This document shows, one piece after another, positions 36,643-43,532 of a stretch of 64,000 nucleotides of DNA. The DNA is taken from contig NSIV01000009.1 of NCBI GenBank assembly GCA_002633085.1, positions 32,945-96,944 of the forward strand. Reading direction: 5' to 3'. The notes beneath the pieces are model-generated. The model saw only the letters and a program-made list of their open reading frames with translations, was not told the origin of the DNA and ran no database searches. The position numbers and the translations under genes were made by a program. The stretch comes from Curvibacter sp. PD_MW3. Its GTDB lineage: Bacteria > Pseudomonadota > Gammaproteobacteria > Burkholderiales > Burkholderiaceae_C. The first letter of the stretch is position 1. The number at the start of each line of letters is the position of its first letter.

Positions 36643-37701
36643 ATGCGTTCGAATCTTTTCTTGAGGACCGTCCTCACCCTGCTGCTCGCGCTGCTGGCAG
36701 CCCTCTTGTGCGTCTGGCTGAACACACCCCTGCCCTGGATGATCGGCCCCCTGCTGGCCACCGCCGTGGCGTCCATCCTGCGCATGCCCACCGCCAGCTG
36801 GACGCCGGTGCGCAATGCCGGGCAAGCCACCATCGGTGTGGCGCTCGGTCTCTACTTCACGCCGCAGGTCACGGCCTTGGTGCTCAGCCTGTGGTGGGCC
36901 ATCGGGCTGGGCATCGTCTGGGCATTGGGCTTGGGTGCGTTGTTCAGCGCCTGGCTGCAGCGCCTGCATGCCCACCGCCTGCCCGGGCTGAACCGGGCCA
37001 CCACCTGGTTTGCCGGTGCCATTGGCGCGGCGTCCGAGATGACGCTGCTGGCCGAGCGTGCCCATGGCCGGGCCGATCTGGTGGCAGCGGCGCACAGTAT
37101 GCGGCTGCTGATCGTGACGGTGCTGATTCCCTTCGGCATGCAGTTCAGCGGCTTGCACGGGCTGGATTTGCTGGCCGCCGGGACAGTGCGGGAGGTGCAC
37201 TGGGACGGCCTGCTGCTGCTCGGCGTGGCGGCTGCCGCCGGTGCCTGGGTGATGCAGCGGCTGGACCGCGCCAACCCCTGGTTCATGGGGGCGTTGCTGG
37301 TGGCCATGGCGCTGACCATGGCGGGGATCGAGTTGTCAGCGTTGCCCAAAGCCTTGTCGAATGCGGCGCAGCTGGTGATCGGTGTCAGCCTGGGGGTGCG
37401 CTTCACGCCGGCGTTCGTGCACACAGCGCCGCGCTGGTTGGCCTCGGTGGCCATGGGGACGCTGGTGATGGTGCTGTTGTGCGCCGGTTTCGCCTGGGTG
37501 TTGGCGCTGGCCACGGGCCTGCATCCGGCCACGCTGATTCTGGCGACGTCACCCGGCGGCATTGCCGAGATGTCGATCACGGCCAAGGTGTTGCAATTGG
37601 GGGCACCGGTGGTGACGGCGTTTCAGGTGTGCCGCCTAGTGGCCGTGCTGTTGCTGCTGGAGCCCCTGTACCGCTGGCGTTACCAGCGCGCGGGCGAGTG
37701 A
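36643..37701 (+). CDS. AbrB family membrane protein (putative ammonia monooxygenase-like permease)
   Basis: A 352-residue membrane protein with about ten helices organised as two related halves, each holding an AbrB-duplication signature (NAGQATIGVALGLYFTPQV in the first half, NAAQLVIGVSLGVRFTPAF in the second). Also present are TWFAGAIGAASEMTLLAERAHG and LATSPGGIAEMSITAKVLQL, the repeated substrate-pathway segments. The family is often mis-annotated as ammonia monooxygenase; it is more likely a transporter. AAGG precedes the start. A hairpin separates it from the convergent DUF3567 gene. Confidence 0.87.
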   Translation: MRSNLFLRTVLTLLLALLAALLCVWLNTPLPWMIGPLLATAVASILRMPTASWTPVRNAGQATIGVALGLYFTPQVTALVLSLWWAIGLGIVWALGLGALFSAWLQRLHAHRLPGLNRATTWFAGAIGAASEMTLLAERAHGRADLVAAAHSMRLLIVTVLIPFGMQFSGLHGLDLLAAGTVREVHWDGLLLLGVAAAAGAWVMQRLDRANPWFMGALLVAMALTMAGIELSALPKALSNAAQLVIGVSLGVRFTPAFVHTAPRWLASVAMGTLVMVLLCAGFAWVLALATGLHPATLILATSPGGIAEMSITAKVLQLGAPVVTAFQVCRLVAVLLLLEPLYRWRYQRAGE

Positions 37702-37702
37702 G

Positions 37703-37730
37703 CAACGCGTCGACTTGTCTCGACGCGTTG
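37703..37730. terminator. Hairpin between convergent genes
   Basis: Perfect 11-bp stem CAACGCGTCGA / TCGACGCGTTG with loop CTTGTC, two bases after the AbrB stop and three before the DUF3567 stop. It lacks a long T-tract, so it is terminator-like rather than a classical intrinsic terminator. Confidence 0.6.
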
Positions 37731-37733
37731 GGC

Positions 37734-38036
37734 TCAGTGGATGGTCAGCGGCGTCTGGGCCAGTTCGGCGTACTGCGCCAGCGTGTCTTCCACTTCTTCT
37801 TCGGTGGGGGCGTTGACTTGCCAGGCCGCAATGCGCTGCTGGAACAACTCGGCCCAAGAGCCGTCAAGGTAGAGCTCCTTGCCGGAGCGTTTGTCCACGA
37901 TCTCAAAGCCGTGGCGCAGCAACACCGGCCGCTCGGCAGGGGCGTCGCTGTCGCCCAGCGAGGTCAGCGCTTCATCGGGCTCGATGGCCGCCAAGTGCGT
38001 GACCGAGAAAGTGTCCGAGTCGTAAAGCGTGTGCAT
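37734..38036 (-). CDS. DUF3567 family protein
   Basis: A 100-residue soluble protein of a small family found mainly in betaproteobacteria. The signature HGFEIVDKRSGKELYLDGSW lies near residues 46-65 and the C-terminus is acidic (PTEEEVEDTL). No function is known. The ATG at 38036 is chosen because GGGAGGA lies about 9 bases upstream and MHTLYDSD matches the expected start. Its presence supports a Burkholderiales origin. Confidence 0.88.
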   Translation of the reverse strand: MHTLYDSDTFSVTHLAAIEPDEALTSLGDSDAPAERPVLLRHGFEIVDKRSGKELYLDGSWAELFQQRIAAWQVNAPTEEEVEDTLAQYAELAQTPLTIH

Positions 38037-38137
38037 GTGTGTGGTTCCTCCCAACGTCCTGAATCCCAGATGGATGCCCCTCTGGTAATTTCAAGGGTGC
38101 ACACAGCGTACCACCAATGCGGGTCGCTGTTGTCGTC

Positions 38138-39202
38138 TCAGGGGGGGCCGCTGCTGCGCCATTGCTGGTCGATGAAGTCACCGTTGTCCTGGGTCAGCTT
38201 GATACGCACCGGCAGGTAGCCCAAGGTCGGCGCCAGCCAGAGCTCGACGGTCAGTTCGTGGGGTTGGCGGGGCGCGCGCGTGAGCTTGAGCGTGTCCTGT
38301 TCACCGCCCGGCAGCTTGAGCTGTTCCTCGCCGTCGACGACAAAACGCCAGTTGTCTGACTCGCGCGGCCCCACGGCCTGCATTTCGATGGCCGTGCCGC
38401 GCGGGTAGCGCTGCGGCTCGGCAGCAATCAGACTGGCGATCTGCACGAAGATGCTCAGCTGGTCCTGCGCACCGGGCTGCAGCGTGGCCTCAGGCGTGTT
38501 GGCGCTGAAGATGACCTTGCCCTTGTCGTACTCGAAATGAGCTGCTACCTCGCTGCGTACCTTGTCACCGAAGCGTTTTGGCCGCAGCCCCTCGGGCGTG
38601 AGCTGGCCGCGGCTGGTCTGCCGGCGCGAGCCGAGCAGAAAGGCGCTGATCTCCAGCTGCGCCTCATAGGCTTCACCGTCATGTGCCCACAACAGTTCGG
38701 CCTTGGCGGTATAGGGAAACGAGCGGACCTCGCCATAGAGCTGGTACTGGATGCGCAGCGAACCGGGTACTGCGGTGGCCGGTGAGCGTGTCTCGGCGGC
38801 CGGCGTTGCCGCAGGGGGCTCAGCCTCGGGTGGGACGGTCGGTGTGTTTTCCGTCGCTACAGGAGGTGATTCATTTGCTATTGAATTAGTTGCGTCTGGT
38901 GCATATTCAGCGGAGGCAATAGGCGGATTTGGCTCATAAGCCGGCGGCGGAGCCGGCCGTGGCCGGGCCGGCTTGGGTTGCGGTGCAACAGCTTGCGGTA
39001 ACGGTTCGGGCTGTACGGGCGGTGCCGCGACGGTGCGTGTGATCAAGGGGCGGCTGAGAGGCTGCTCGGCCGGCAGACCATCAAAGTGCATGCCGCTTAG
39101 TAGCAGCAGGTGGGCGGCCAACATGGTGGCGCTGAGCAGCAACAGCGGCCGCCAAGGGGCAGCGAACGTGCCGCTGCGGGAGGGCAGAACCAGGCGGCTC
39201 AA
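38138..39202 (-). CDS. DUF3108 domain protein with TonB-like N-terminal anchor
   Basis: About 354 residues. A transmembrane helix near the N-terminus (PLLLLSATMLAAHLLLLSGM) is followed by a Pro/Ala-rich linker (KPARPRPAPPPAYEP) and a C-terminal DUF3108 beta-rich domain (YGEVRSFPYTAKAELLW to the end), as in periplasmic proteins of unknown role. The proposed start is a TTG overlapping the IclR stop (TTGA); an ATG at 39124 would sit inside the membrane helix. Residues roughly 90-110 of the linker are antisense to a family-B repeat. Confidence 0.72.
   Translation of the reverse strand: MSRLVLPSRSGTFAAPWRPLLLLSATMLAAHLLLLSGMHFDGLPAEQPLSRPLITRTVAAPPVQPEPLPQAVAPQPKPARPRPAPPPAYEPNPPIASAEYAPDATNSIANESPPVATENTPTVPPEAEPPAATPAAETRSPATAVPGSLRIQYQLYGEVRSFPYTAKAELLWAHDGEAYEAQLEISAFLLGSRRQTSRGQLTPEGLRPKRFGDKVRSEVAAHFEYDKGKVIFSANTPEATLQPGAQDQLSIFVQIASLIAAEPQRYPRGTAIEMQAVGPRESDNWRFVVDGEEQLKLPGGEQDTLKLTRAPRQPHELTVELWLAPTLGYLPVRIKLTQDNGDFIDQQWRSSGPP
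38874..38935 (+). repeat. AT-richer ~60-bp repeat, family B copy, inside the DUF3108 gene (antisense)
   Basis: It begins TTTGCTATTGAATTAGTTGCG, with TCTGGTGCA and GGCAATAGGCGGATTTGG after it. The order GCTAT, GCGxCTGGxGCA, GGC..., A/T tract matches the copy at 50441 on the plus strand. It encodes part of the flexible linker on the opposite strand. Confidence 0.5.
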
Positions 39203-39975
39203 GTCCGGTGTCCCAGTTCGGCGGACAGTTGTCGTGCCGCCGTCTGTAGCGGCGTGGCCACTGAGCCGTCCCAGGTCGTGTCGAAACTGGCAACCGAGCC
39301 CATGGCTACCATGCCCAGCACCAGATGGCCGTCGAAGTCGAACACCGGTGCGCAAAAGCCGGCCACGCCAGGCAGCAGCGAGTCCACCGCGCGTGCCAAG
39401 CCGTGTTCACGCACCTGGCGCAGCATGAAGTTCAGATCGGTCTGGTTGCGTGGCAGGTCGGTGCGGCCGAGCTGGCGGGCGCGCGCCATTTCCTCGCGCA
39501 GCAACGGGGCAATCGCCTCGCGCGACACGTAGGCCGCAAAACAGCGTCCGGTGGCAGACGACAACAGCGGCATGACGTCACCCAGCCGCAGGTTGACGGT
39601 GACCGATTGCGGTGACTCTTCCCAGTGCACGATGGTCGGGCCGAAGTTGCCCCAGACGGCAAGCGCCAGTGTGTGGCCGATGCGCTCCATCAACGCCGGC
39701 ATGCGTTCGCGCGCCAGCTTGATGGCGTCGAGCCGGGTGATGGCGGCCAGGCCGAGCTTGAGTGCCGCCGGCCCCAGGTCGTAGCGCGTGCTGCCGTCCT
39801 GGCTGACCAGGCCCAGACGCTGGAAGCTCACCAGGTAGCGGTGCGCCTTGGCGGCGCTCATGCCGGCGGCGGCGGCCAGATCGCGCAGCATCAGCGGGCC
39901 GGGCGCGCGCGCCAGCGCGTCGAGCAGGGTGAACCCGACCTCGACCGACTGGATGCCTGCGCGTGTCTTCTCCAT
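39199..39975 (-). CDS. IclR family transcriptional regulator
   Basis: A 258-residue regulator with an N-terminal winged helix-turn-helix (TLLDALARAPGPLMLRDLAAAAGMSAAKAHRYLVSFQ, split here only by description) at about residues 18-60 and a C-terminal IclR effector domain with SATGRCFAAYVSREAI and the ligand-cavity segment GFCAPVFDFDGHLV. It is divergent from an FAH-family hydrolase gene, with a clean palindrome in the 76-bp gap. It probably controls that gene in response to an aromatic or hydroxy-acid metabolite. Confidence 0.92.
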   Translation of the reverse strand: MEKTRAGIQSVEVGFTLLDALARAPGPLMLRDLAAAAGMSAAKAHRYLVSFQRLGLVSQDGSTRYDLGPAALKLGLAAITRLDAIKLARERMPALMERIGHTLALAVWGNFGPTIVHWEESPQSVTVNLRLGDVMPLLSSATGRCFAAYVSREAIAPLLREEMARARQLGRTDLPRNQTDLNFMLRQVREHGLARAVDSLLPGVAGFCAPVFDFDGHLVLGMVAMGSVASFDTTWDGSVATPLQTAARQLSAELGHRT

Positions 39976-39987
39976 GGTGTAATTAGT

Positions 39988-40004
39988 GAAACGAACGTCG
40001 TTTC
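39988..40004. promoter_or_regulatory. Candidate IclR operator
   Basis: Perfect inverted repeat GAAACGA-ACG-TCGTTTC in the short divergent region between the IclR and FAH-hydrolase genes, 12 bp from the IclR start. Size and symmetry fit IclR-family sites. Confidence 0.68.
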
Positions 40005-40051
40005 GATGGGTTCAACGAGTTTAGCAATACGGAATCAGAGATTTTTGCCCC

Positions 40052-41062
40052 ATGAAGCTTGCCACCTACAAAGACGGCTCACGTGACGGACAACTGGTGG
40101 TCGTTTCGCGCGACCTGAGCACCGCGCATTATGCGACCGGCATCGCCAACCACCTGCAGCAGGTGCTTGACGACTGGAACTTCCTGTCGCCGCAGCTGCA
40201 GGACCTGTACGACGCGCTCAACCAGGGCAAGGCGCGCCACGCCTTTCCGTTCGATCCGCACATGTGCATGGCGCCGCTGCCACGCGCCTACCAGTGGGCC
40301 GACGGCTCGGCCTACATCAACCACGTGGAGTTGGTGCGCCTGGCGCGCAACTCGGAAGTGCCGGCCAACTACTACACCGAGCCGCTGATGTACCAGGGCG
40401 GCAGTGACGACTTCCTGGGCCCGCGTGACGACGTCGTGTGCGTGAGCGAAGCGCACGGCATCGACTTCGAAGCCGAGGTCGCTGTTGTCACCGGCGATGT
40501 GCCGATGGGCAGCACACCCGAGCAGGCGCTCGATGGCATCCGCCTGGTGATGCTGGCCAACGACGTCAGCCTGCGCCACCTGATTCCCGACGAGCTGGCC
40601 AAGGGCTTCGGCTTTTTCCAGAGCAAGCCGGCCACGGCCTTCAGCCCGGTGGCGGTCACGCTGGACGAATTCGGTGAGGTCTGGGACAAGGGCCGTCTGG
40701 GCCTGACCATTCAGAGCGCCTGGAACGGCCGCACGGTGGGCATGTGTGATGCCGGTGAGGAGATGACCTTCCATTTCGGCCAGCTCATCGCCCACATCTG
40801 CAAGACACGCAATGTGCGTGCCGGCAGCATCGTCGGCTCGGGTACGGTCAGCAACCGCGCCACCGAGGTCAAGGGCAAGAAGGAATGGACCAAGGGCTAC
40901 AGCTGCATTGCCGAGAAGCGCGCCATCGAAACCATCCAGGACGGCAAGCCCAGCACCGACTACATGAAGTTCGGTGACACCATCCGCATCGAGATGAAGG
41001 GGCGTGACGGCCAATCCGTCTTTGGCGCCATTGAGCAGAAGATCGTGCCGCTGGCGACGTAA
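40052..41062 (+). CDS. Fumarylacetoacetate hydrolase family protein
   Basis: A 336-residue FAH-fold hydrolase or decarboxylase. Metal-ligand features include IDFEAEVAVVTGDVPMG near residue 146 and the family motif LANDVSLRHLIPDELAKGFGFFQSKPATAFSP near 171, with GSIVGSGTVSN near 264. Substrates are typically 2-oxo-diacids from aromatic catabolism, but the longer N-terminal domain (from 1 to about 130) is specific to this subgroup. It is divergent from its likely IclR regulator and followed by a strong terminator. Confidence 0.88.
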   Translation: MKLATYKDGSRDGQLVVVSRDLSTAHYATGIANHLQQVLDDWNFLSPQLQDLYDALNQGKARHAFPFDPHMCMAPLPRAYQWADGSAYINHVELVRLARNSEVPANYYTEPLMYQGGSDDFLGPRDDVVCVSEAHGIDFEAEVAVVTGDVPMGSTPEQALDGIRLVMLANDVSLRHLIPDELAKGFGFFQSKPATAFSPVAVTLDEFGEVWDKGRLGLTIQSAWNGRTVGMCDAGEEMTFHFGQLIAHICKTRNVRAGSIVGSGTVSNRATEVKGKKEWTKGYSCIAEKRAIETIQDGKPSTDYMKFGDTIRIEMKGRDGQSVFGAIEQKIVPLAT

Positions 41063-41082
41063 GGCATCAGCCGTGTGAAAAG

Positions 41083-41112
41083 AAAAAAGGCGGCCCCGGG
41101 CCGCCTTTTTTC
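41083..41112. terminator. Bidirectional intrinsic terminator
   Basis: Stem GGCGGCC-CCG-GGCCGCC flanked by an A6 run on the left and a T6 run on the right, between the convergent FAH and baeRF-like genes. Confidence 0.9.
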
Positions 41113-41129
41113 GTCAAACCGACAAGCGA

Positions 41130-41570
41130 TCAGGCTTGACCGTTCATTTTGTCGTGTTTGAGGAAGTACTGCTTGGCCATGGCGACCAGTTGGGCATCGC
41201 TCGGGTGGTCGCTGCTGATGACGTCGACAATGGCCTTGTCGATGTCTTTGTCGTGACGCGCGCAGTGCGCTTTGAATTCGTCCTTGGCCTGGGCCGGGCC
41301 GGTCACCAGGATCTCGTGCACGCCCTTGAGCGCTTCTGCCACCGAGTGGTAGTAGGTTTCGTCGCTGCTGTTGTGGCCGCCTTGCGCCGAATGGTGACCG
41401 CTGGCGCTGTCACCGCGGCCGTGCATGCCCTGGTGCGAGCCGACATGGCCGCCGGTGGCCTTGTGCTGGCTGCGCGATTTGATGCGCTCGGATTCGACGT
41501 GCTCACGGTCGAACATGATGACGTGGGCTTCGGAACGGTCAAGCCAGACGATGGCGTGGAATGTGGACAT
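41130..41570 (-). CDS. Archaeo-eukaryotic release-factor-like (baeRF) domain protein, 'translational machinery protein'
   Basis: A 146-residue protein. The N-terminus (HAIVWLDRSEAHVIMFDRE) and the C-terminal half (YHSVAEALKGVHEILVTGPAQAKDEF) resemble the eRF1/Pelota-related domain of bacterial baeRF proteins, which are suspected ribosome-associated stress factors. The centre (about residues 36-68) is a His/Gly/Ser-rich loop with many histidines. It lies downstream of the DksA/TraR-type gene on the same strand, 39 bp away, and behind an FNR-like box, suggesting a low-oxygen stress operon. Confidence 0.72.
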   Translation of the reverse strand: MSTFHAIVWLDRSEAHVIMFDREHVESERIKSRSQHKATGGHVGSHQGMHGRGDSASGHHSAQGGHNSSDETYYHSVAEALKGVHEILVTGPAQAKDEFKAHCARHDKDIDKAIVDVISSDHPSDAQLVAMAKQYFLKHDKMNGQA

Positions 41571-41609
41571 GGTGTCTCCTGATCAATCGATGGGTAAATG
41601 GGGTGTGCT

Positions 41610-41990
41610 TCAGGCGTTCGTGGCTTTGCCGAGCTGTTCGAATTTGCCCTGGCAGGCAATGCAGCGCAGGGTTTCCGGGGCGGCATGCAGGCGAGGTGCC
41701 GGAATGTCGGCATCACAGTCGATGCAGATGCCGTAGACGCCATCTTCAATGCGCTTGAGCGCGGCATCAATGGCATCGAGCTCGGCGCTTTCGCGGGCAT
41801 CAAGGGCCAACTCCAGGTCGCGCGCGGTGGAGGCCTGGGCGCGGGAGTCTTCCGTTTGGGCACCGAAATGGTCCGCTGAGGCCTCGGCACGTCCCACATT
41901 GCCGCCGCGCAGGGTGGCGATCTGGGCCAGCAGGCCGGCGCGCTGTTCCAGCAGCTGTTTCTGGAAGGGGGCTGTCAGTTGTTTGTCCAT
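41610..41990 (-). CDS. TraR/DksA-type C4 zinc-finger protein
   Basis: A 126-residue protein with an N-terminal coiled-coil-forming helix pair and a C-terminal four-cysteine zinc finger, Cys89, Cys92, Cys110, Cys113 (CIDC...CIAC). Proteins of this type insert into the RNA polymerase secondary channel, although the DksA acidic tip is only partly recognisable here (DARESAELD). GGAGA lies 5 bases before the ATG at 41990. An FNR-like palindrome sits 54 bp upstream. Confidence 0.87.
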   Translation of the reverse strand: MDKQLTAPFQKQLLEQRAGLLAQIATLRGGNVGRAEASADHFGAQTEDSRAQASTARDLELALDARESAELDAIDAALKRIEDGVYGICIDCDADIPAPRLHAAPETLRCIACQGKFEQLGKATNA

Positions 41991-42043
41991 GGAAATCTCC
42001 GTATCGAATGACCCCATCATGCTCGCCTTGCGCACCATCGTCT

Positions 42044-42057
42044 TTGACGCAAGTCAA
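42044..42057. promoter_or_regulatory. FNR/ANR-type box
   Basis: Perfect inverted repeat TTGAC-GCAA-GTCAA, fitting the CRP/FNR-superfamily pattern TTGA(T/C)N4(A/G)TCAA. It lies 54 bp from the DksA/TraR-type start and 80 bp from the divergent enoyl-CoA hydratase start. Confidence 0.6.
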
Positions 42058-42136
42058 GACCGATGTGGGGTAGCCAAATGCAGTCAGAATCTGGCACAGG
42101 CATTTTGCAACCAAATAGAACACAGGAGACCGCCTC

Positions 42137-42931
42137 ATGGATTACAGCCGCTACCAGACCCTTCACATCACACGCCGCGGTGACAACGGCGCCGTGCTCG
42201 ACATCCAGATGAAGGCCCGCAACGGCAAGCTGCCCACCGCCGACCACCATGGGCACCGTGAATTGACCGAGATCTGGCGCGATGTCAGTGCCGATGACAC
42301 GGTGCGCTGCGCCGTGCTGCGCGGCGAGGGGCAGGGATTTTCCGGTGGTGGTGATCTGGCGCTGGTGCAGGACATGGCGCAAGACTTCGAAGTGCGCAGC
42401 CGCGTCTGGAAGGAAGCGCGCGACCTGGTCTACAACGTCATCAACTGCGACAAGCCGATCGTCAGCGCCATGCACGGCCCGGCGGTCGGCGCCGGTCTGG
42501 TGGCCGGCCTGCTGGCCGACATCTCGATCGCCAGCAAAGGCGCCAAGATCGTCGATGGCCACACCCGCCTCGGTGTGGCGGCCGGCGACCACGCGGCCAT
42601 CATCTGGCCGCTGCTGTGCGGCATGGCCAAGGCCAAGTACTACCTGATGTTGTGCGAGCCGATCAGCGGCGAGGAGGCCGAGCGCATCGGCCTGGTGTCG
42701 CTGGCGGTGGACGAAGCGGAGCTGTTGCCCCGTGCCTATGACGTGGCCGACCGGTTGGCCAGTGGCAGCCAGAGTGCGATCCGCTGGACCAAGTACGCGC
42801 TCAACAACTGGCTGCGCCAGGCCGGCCCCTCCTTCGACACTTCGTTGGCGTTGGAGTTCATGGGCTTCGGCGGCCCCGATGTGCGCGAGGGCGTGGCTTC
42901 GTTGCGGGACAAACGCGCGCCGAAATTCTGA
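42137..42931 (+). CDS. Enoyl-CoA hydratase/isomerase family protein
   Basis: A 264-residue crotonase-fold enzyme. The oxyanion-hole segments are [16 protein letters not shown] near residue 67 and [21 protein letters not shown] near 114. It presumably hydrates or isomerises an acyl-CoA in beta-oxidation or aromatic degradation, but catalytic Glu positions are not unambiguous. A good GGAGA RBS precedes the ATG by 7 bases. The repeat at 42933 starts immediately after its stop. Confidence 0.9.
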   Translation: MDYSRYQTLHITRRGDNGAVLDIQMKARNGKLPTADHHGHRELTEIWRDVSADDTVRCAVLRGEGQGFSGGGDLALVQDMAQDFEVRSRVWKEARDLVYNVINCDKPIVSAMHGPAVGAGLVAGLLADISIASKGAKIVDGHTRLGVAAGDHAAIIWPLLCGMAKAKYYLMLCEPISGEEAERIGLVSLAVDEAELLPRAYDVADRLASGSQSAIRWTKYALNNWLRQAGPSFDTSLALEFMGFGGPDVREGVASLRDKRAPKF

Positions 42932-42932
42932 G

Positions 42933-43029
42933 ACACCCCCAGGCTGCGCGCACTGCGTGTCGCTACGCCACCCCCCTTGCAGGGGGCAACGCCAGTGGAC
43001 CGGCAAAGCCGGTTCCACGGCGTTTCCCG
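42933..43029 (+). repeat. GC-rich intergenic repeat, family A copy 3
   Basis: Opposite orientation to the copies at 2741 and 8968: it begins GACACCCCCAGGCTGCGCGC and then holds CCCCCTTGCAGGGGG, GCCAGTGGACCGG, the CCGGCAAAGCCGG hairpin and CCACGGCGTTTCCCG. It starts one base after the enoyl-CoA hydratase stop and lies upstream of the copper operon. Confidence 0.82.
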
Positions 43030-43096
43030 ATGAAGCCGTGGCACCCCCGTGGACTGCCAAGCGGGCCGGCGTAGCTGGGCTGTCATAATCCCGCCC

Positions 43097-43453
43097 ATGC
43101 AGACCCTGCGCCGCGCTCACTTCCTTGCACGTTTCGTGCTGGTGTGGTTCGCGCTGTCCATCGGGGTGGCGATCGCTTCACCCATCGTCAAGCCGCAGGC
43201 CATGGAGCTGATCTGCTCCGGCTCGGGCGTCATGAAGCTGCTGGTGAAAACCGACGACGGCGCCAAGGAGTTGTCCGGCCACACGCTGGACTGTCCGCTG
43301 TGCGCCACCGTCAGCGCGCCGCCGCCGGCGGTGCGCTTGTCTGTCGCCCCCCCGCAGCCGCTGGCACATGCCCTGCAGCCCATTGCGGCGGCGCACATTG
43401 CCGGCCGCACGGCCGCGCCGCTGCCGGCCCGCGGGCCACCCCTCCTCTCCTGA
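43097..43453 (+). CDS. DUF2946-type copper-associated small membrane/periplasmic protein
   Basis: A 118-residue protein with an N-terminal hydrophobic segment ([19 protein letters not shown]), then a CxxC motif in [11 protein letters not shown] near residues 76-79. The pattern resembles DUF2946 proteins, which commonly accompany TonB copper receptors. The rest is Pro/Ala-rich. It is the first gene of a run with a TonB receptor, YcnI-like and PCuAC proteins, supporting a role in copper handling. No strong RBS precedes the ATG. Confidence 0.68.
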   Translation: MQTLRRAHFLARFVLVWFALSIGVAIASPIVKPQAMELICSGSGVMKLLVKTDDGAKELSGHTLDCPLCATVSAPPPAVRLSVAPPQPLAHALQPIAAAHIAGRTAAPLPARGPPLLS

Positions 43454-43510
43454 GCTATCAAAACCGTAGCGCCTGACGCCCATTTTTCAAGGGCTGATGG
43501 CTTGTTTTGC
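43452..43510 (+). repeat. AT-richer ~60-bp repeat, family B copy, between DUF2946 and TonB-receptor genes
   Basis: GAGCTATCAAAACCGTAGCG, then CCTGACGCCC, then CAAGGGCTGATGGC and an A/T-rich end. Closely matches the copy at 50441 (GCTATCAAAA..G.AGCG..TG.CGC ... CAAGGGCTG). It begins at the DUF2946 stop codon. Confidence 0.7.
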
Positions 43511-43532
43511 CTATTCTCCGGAGAGCTTCCTC

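Noticed and set aside
41130..41570. Metal-resistance protein, because of the His-rich central loop
   Set aside because: Flanking N- and C-terminal parts match baeRF-like proteins, and the loop is low-complexity without a recognised metal motif.
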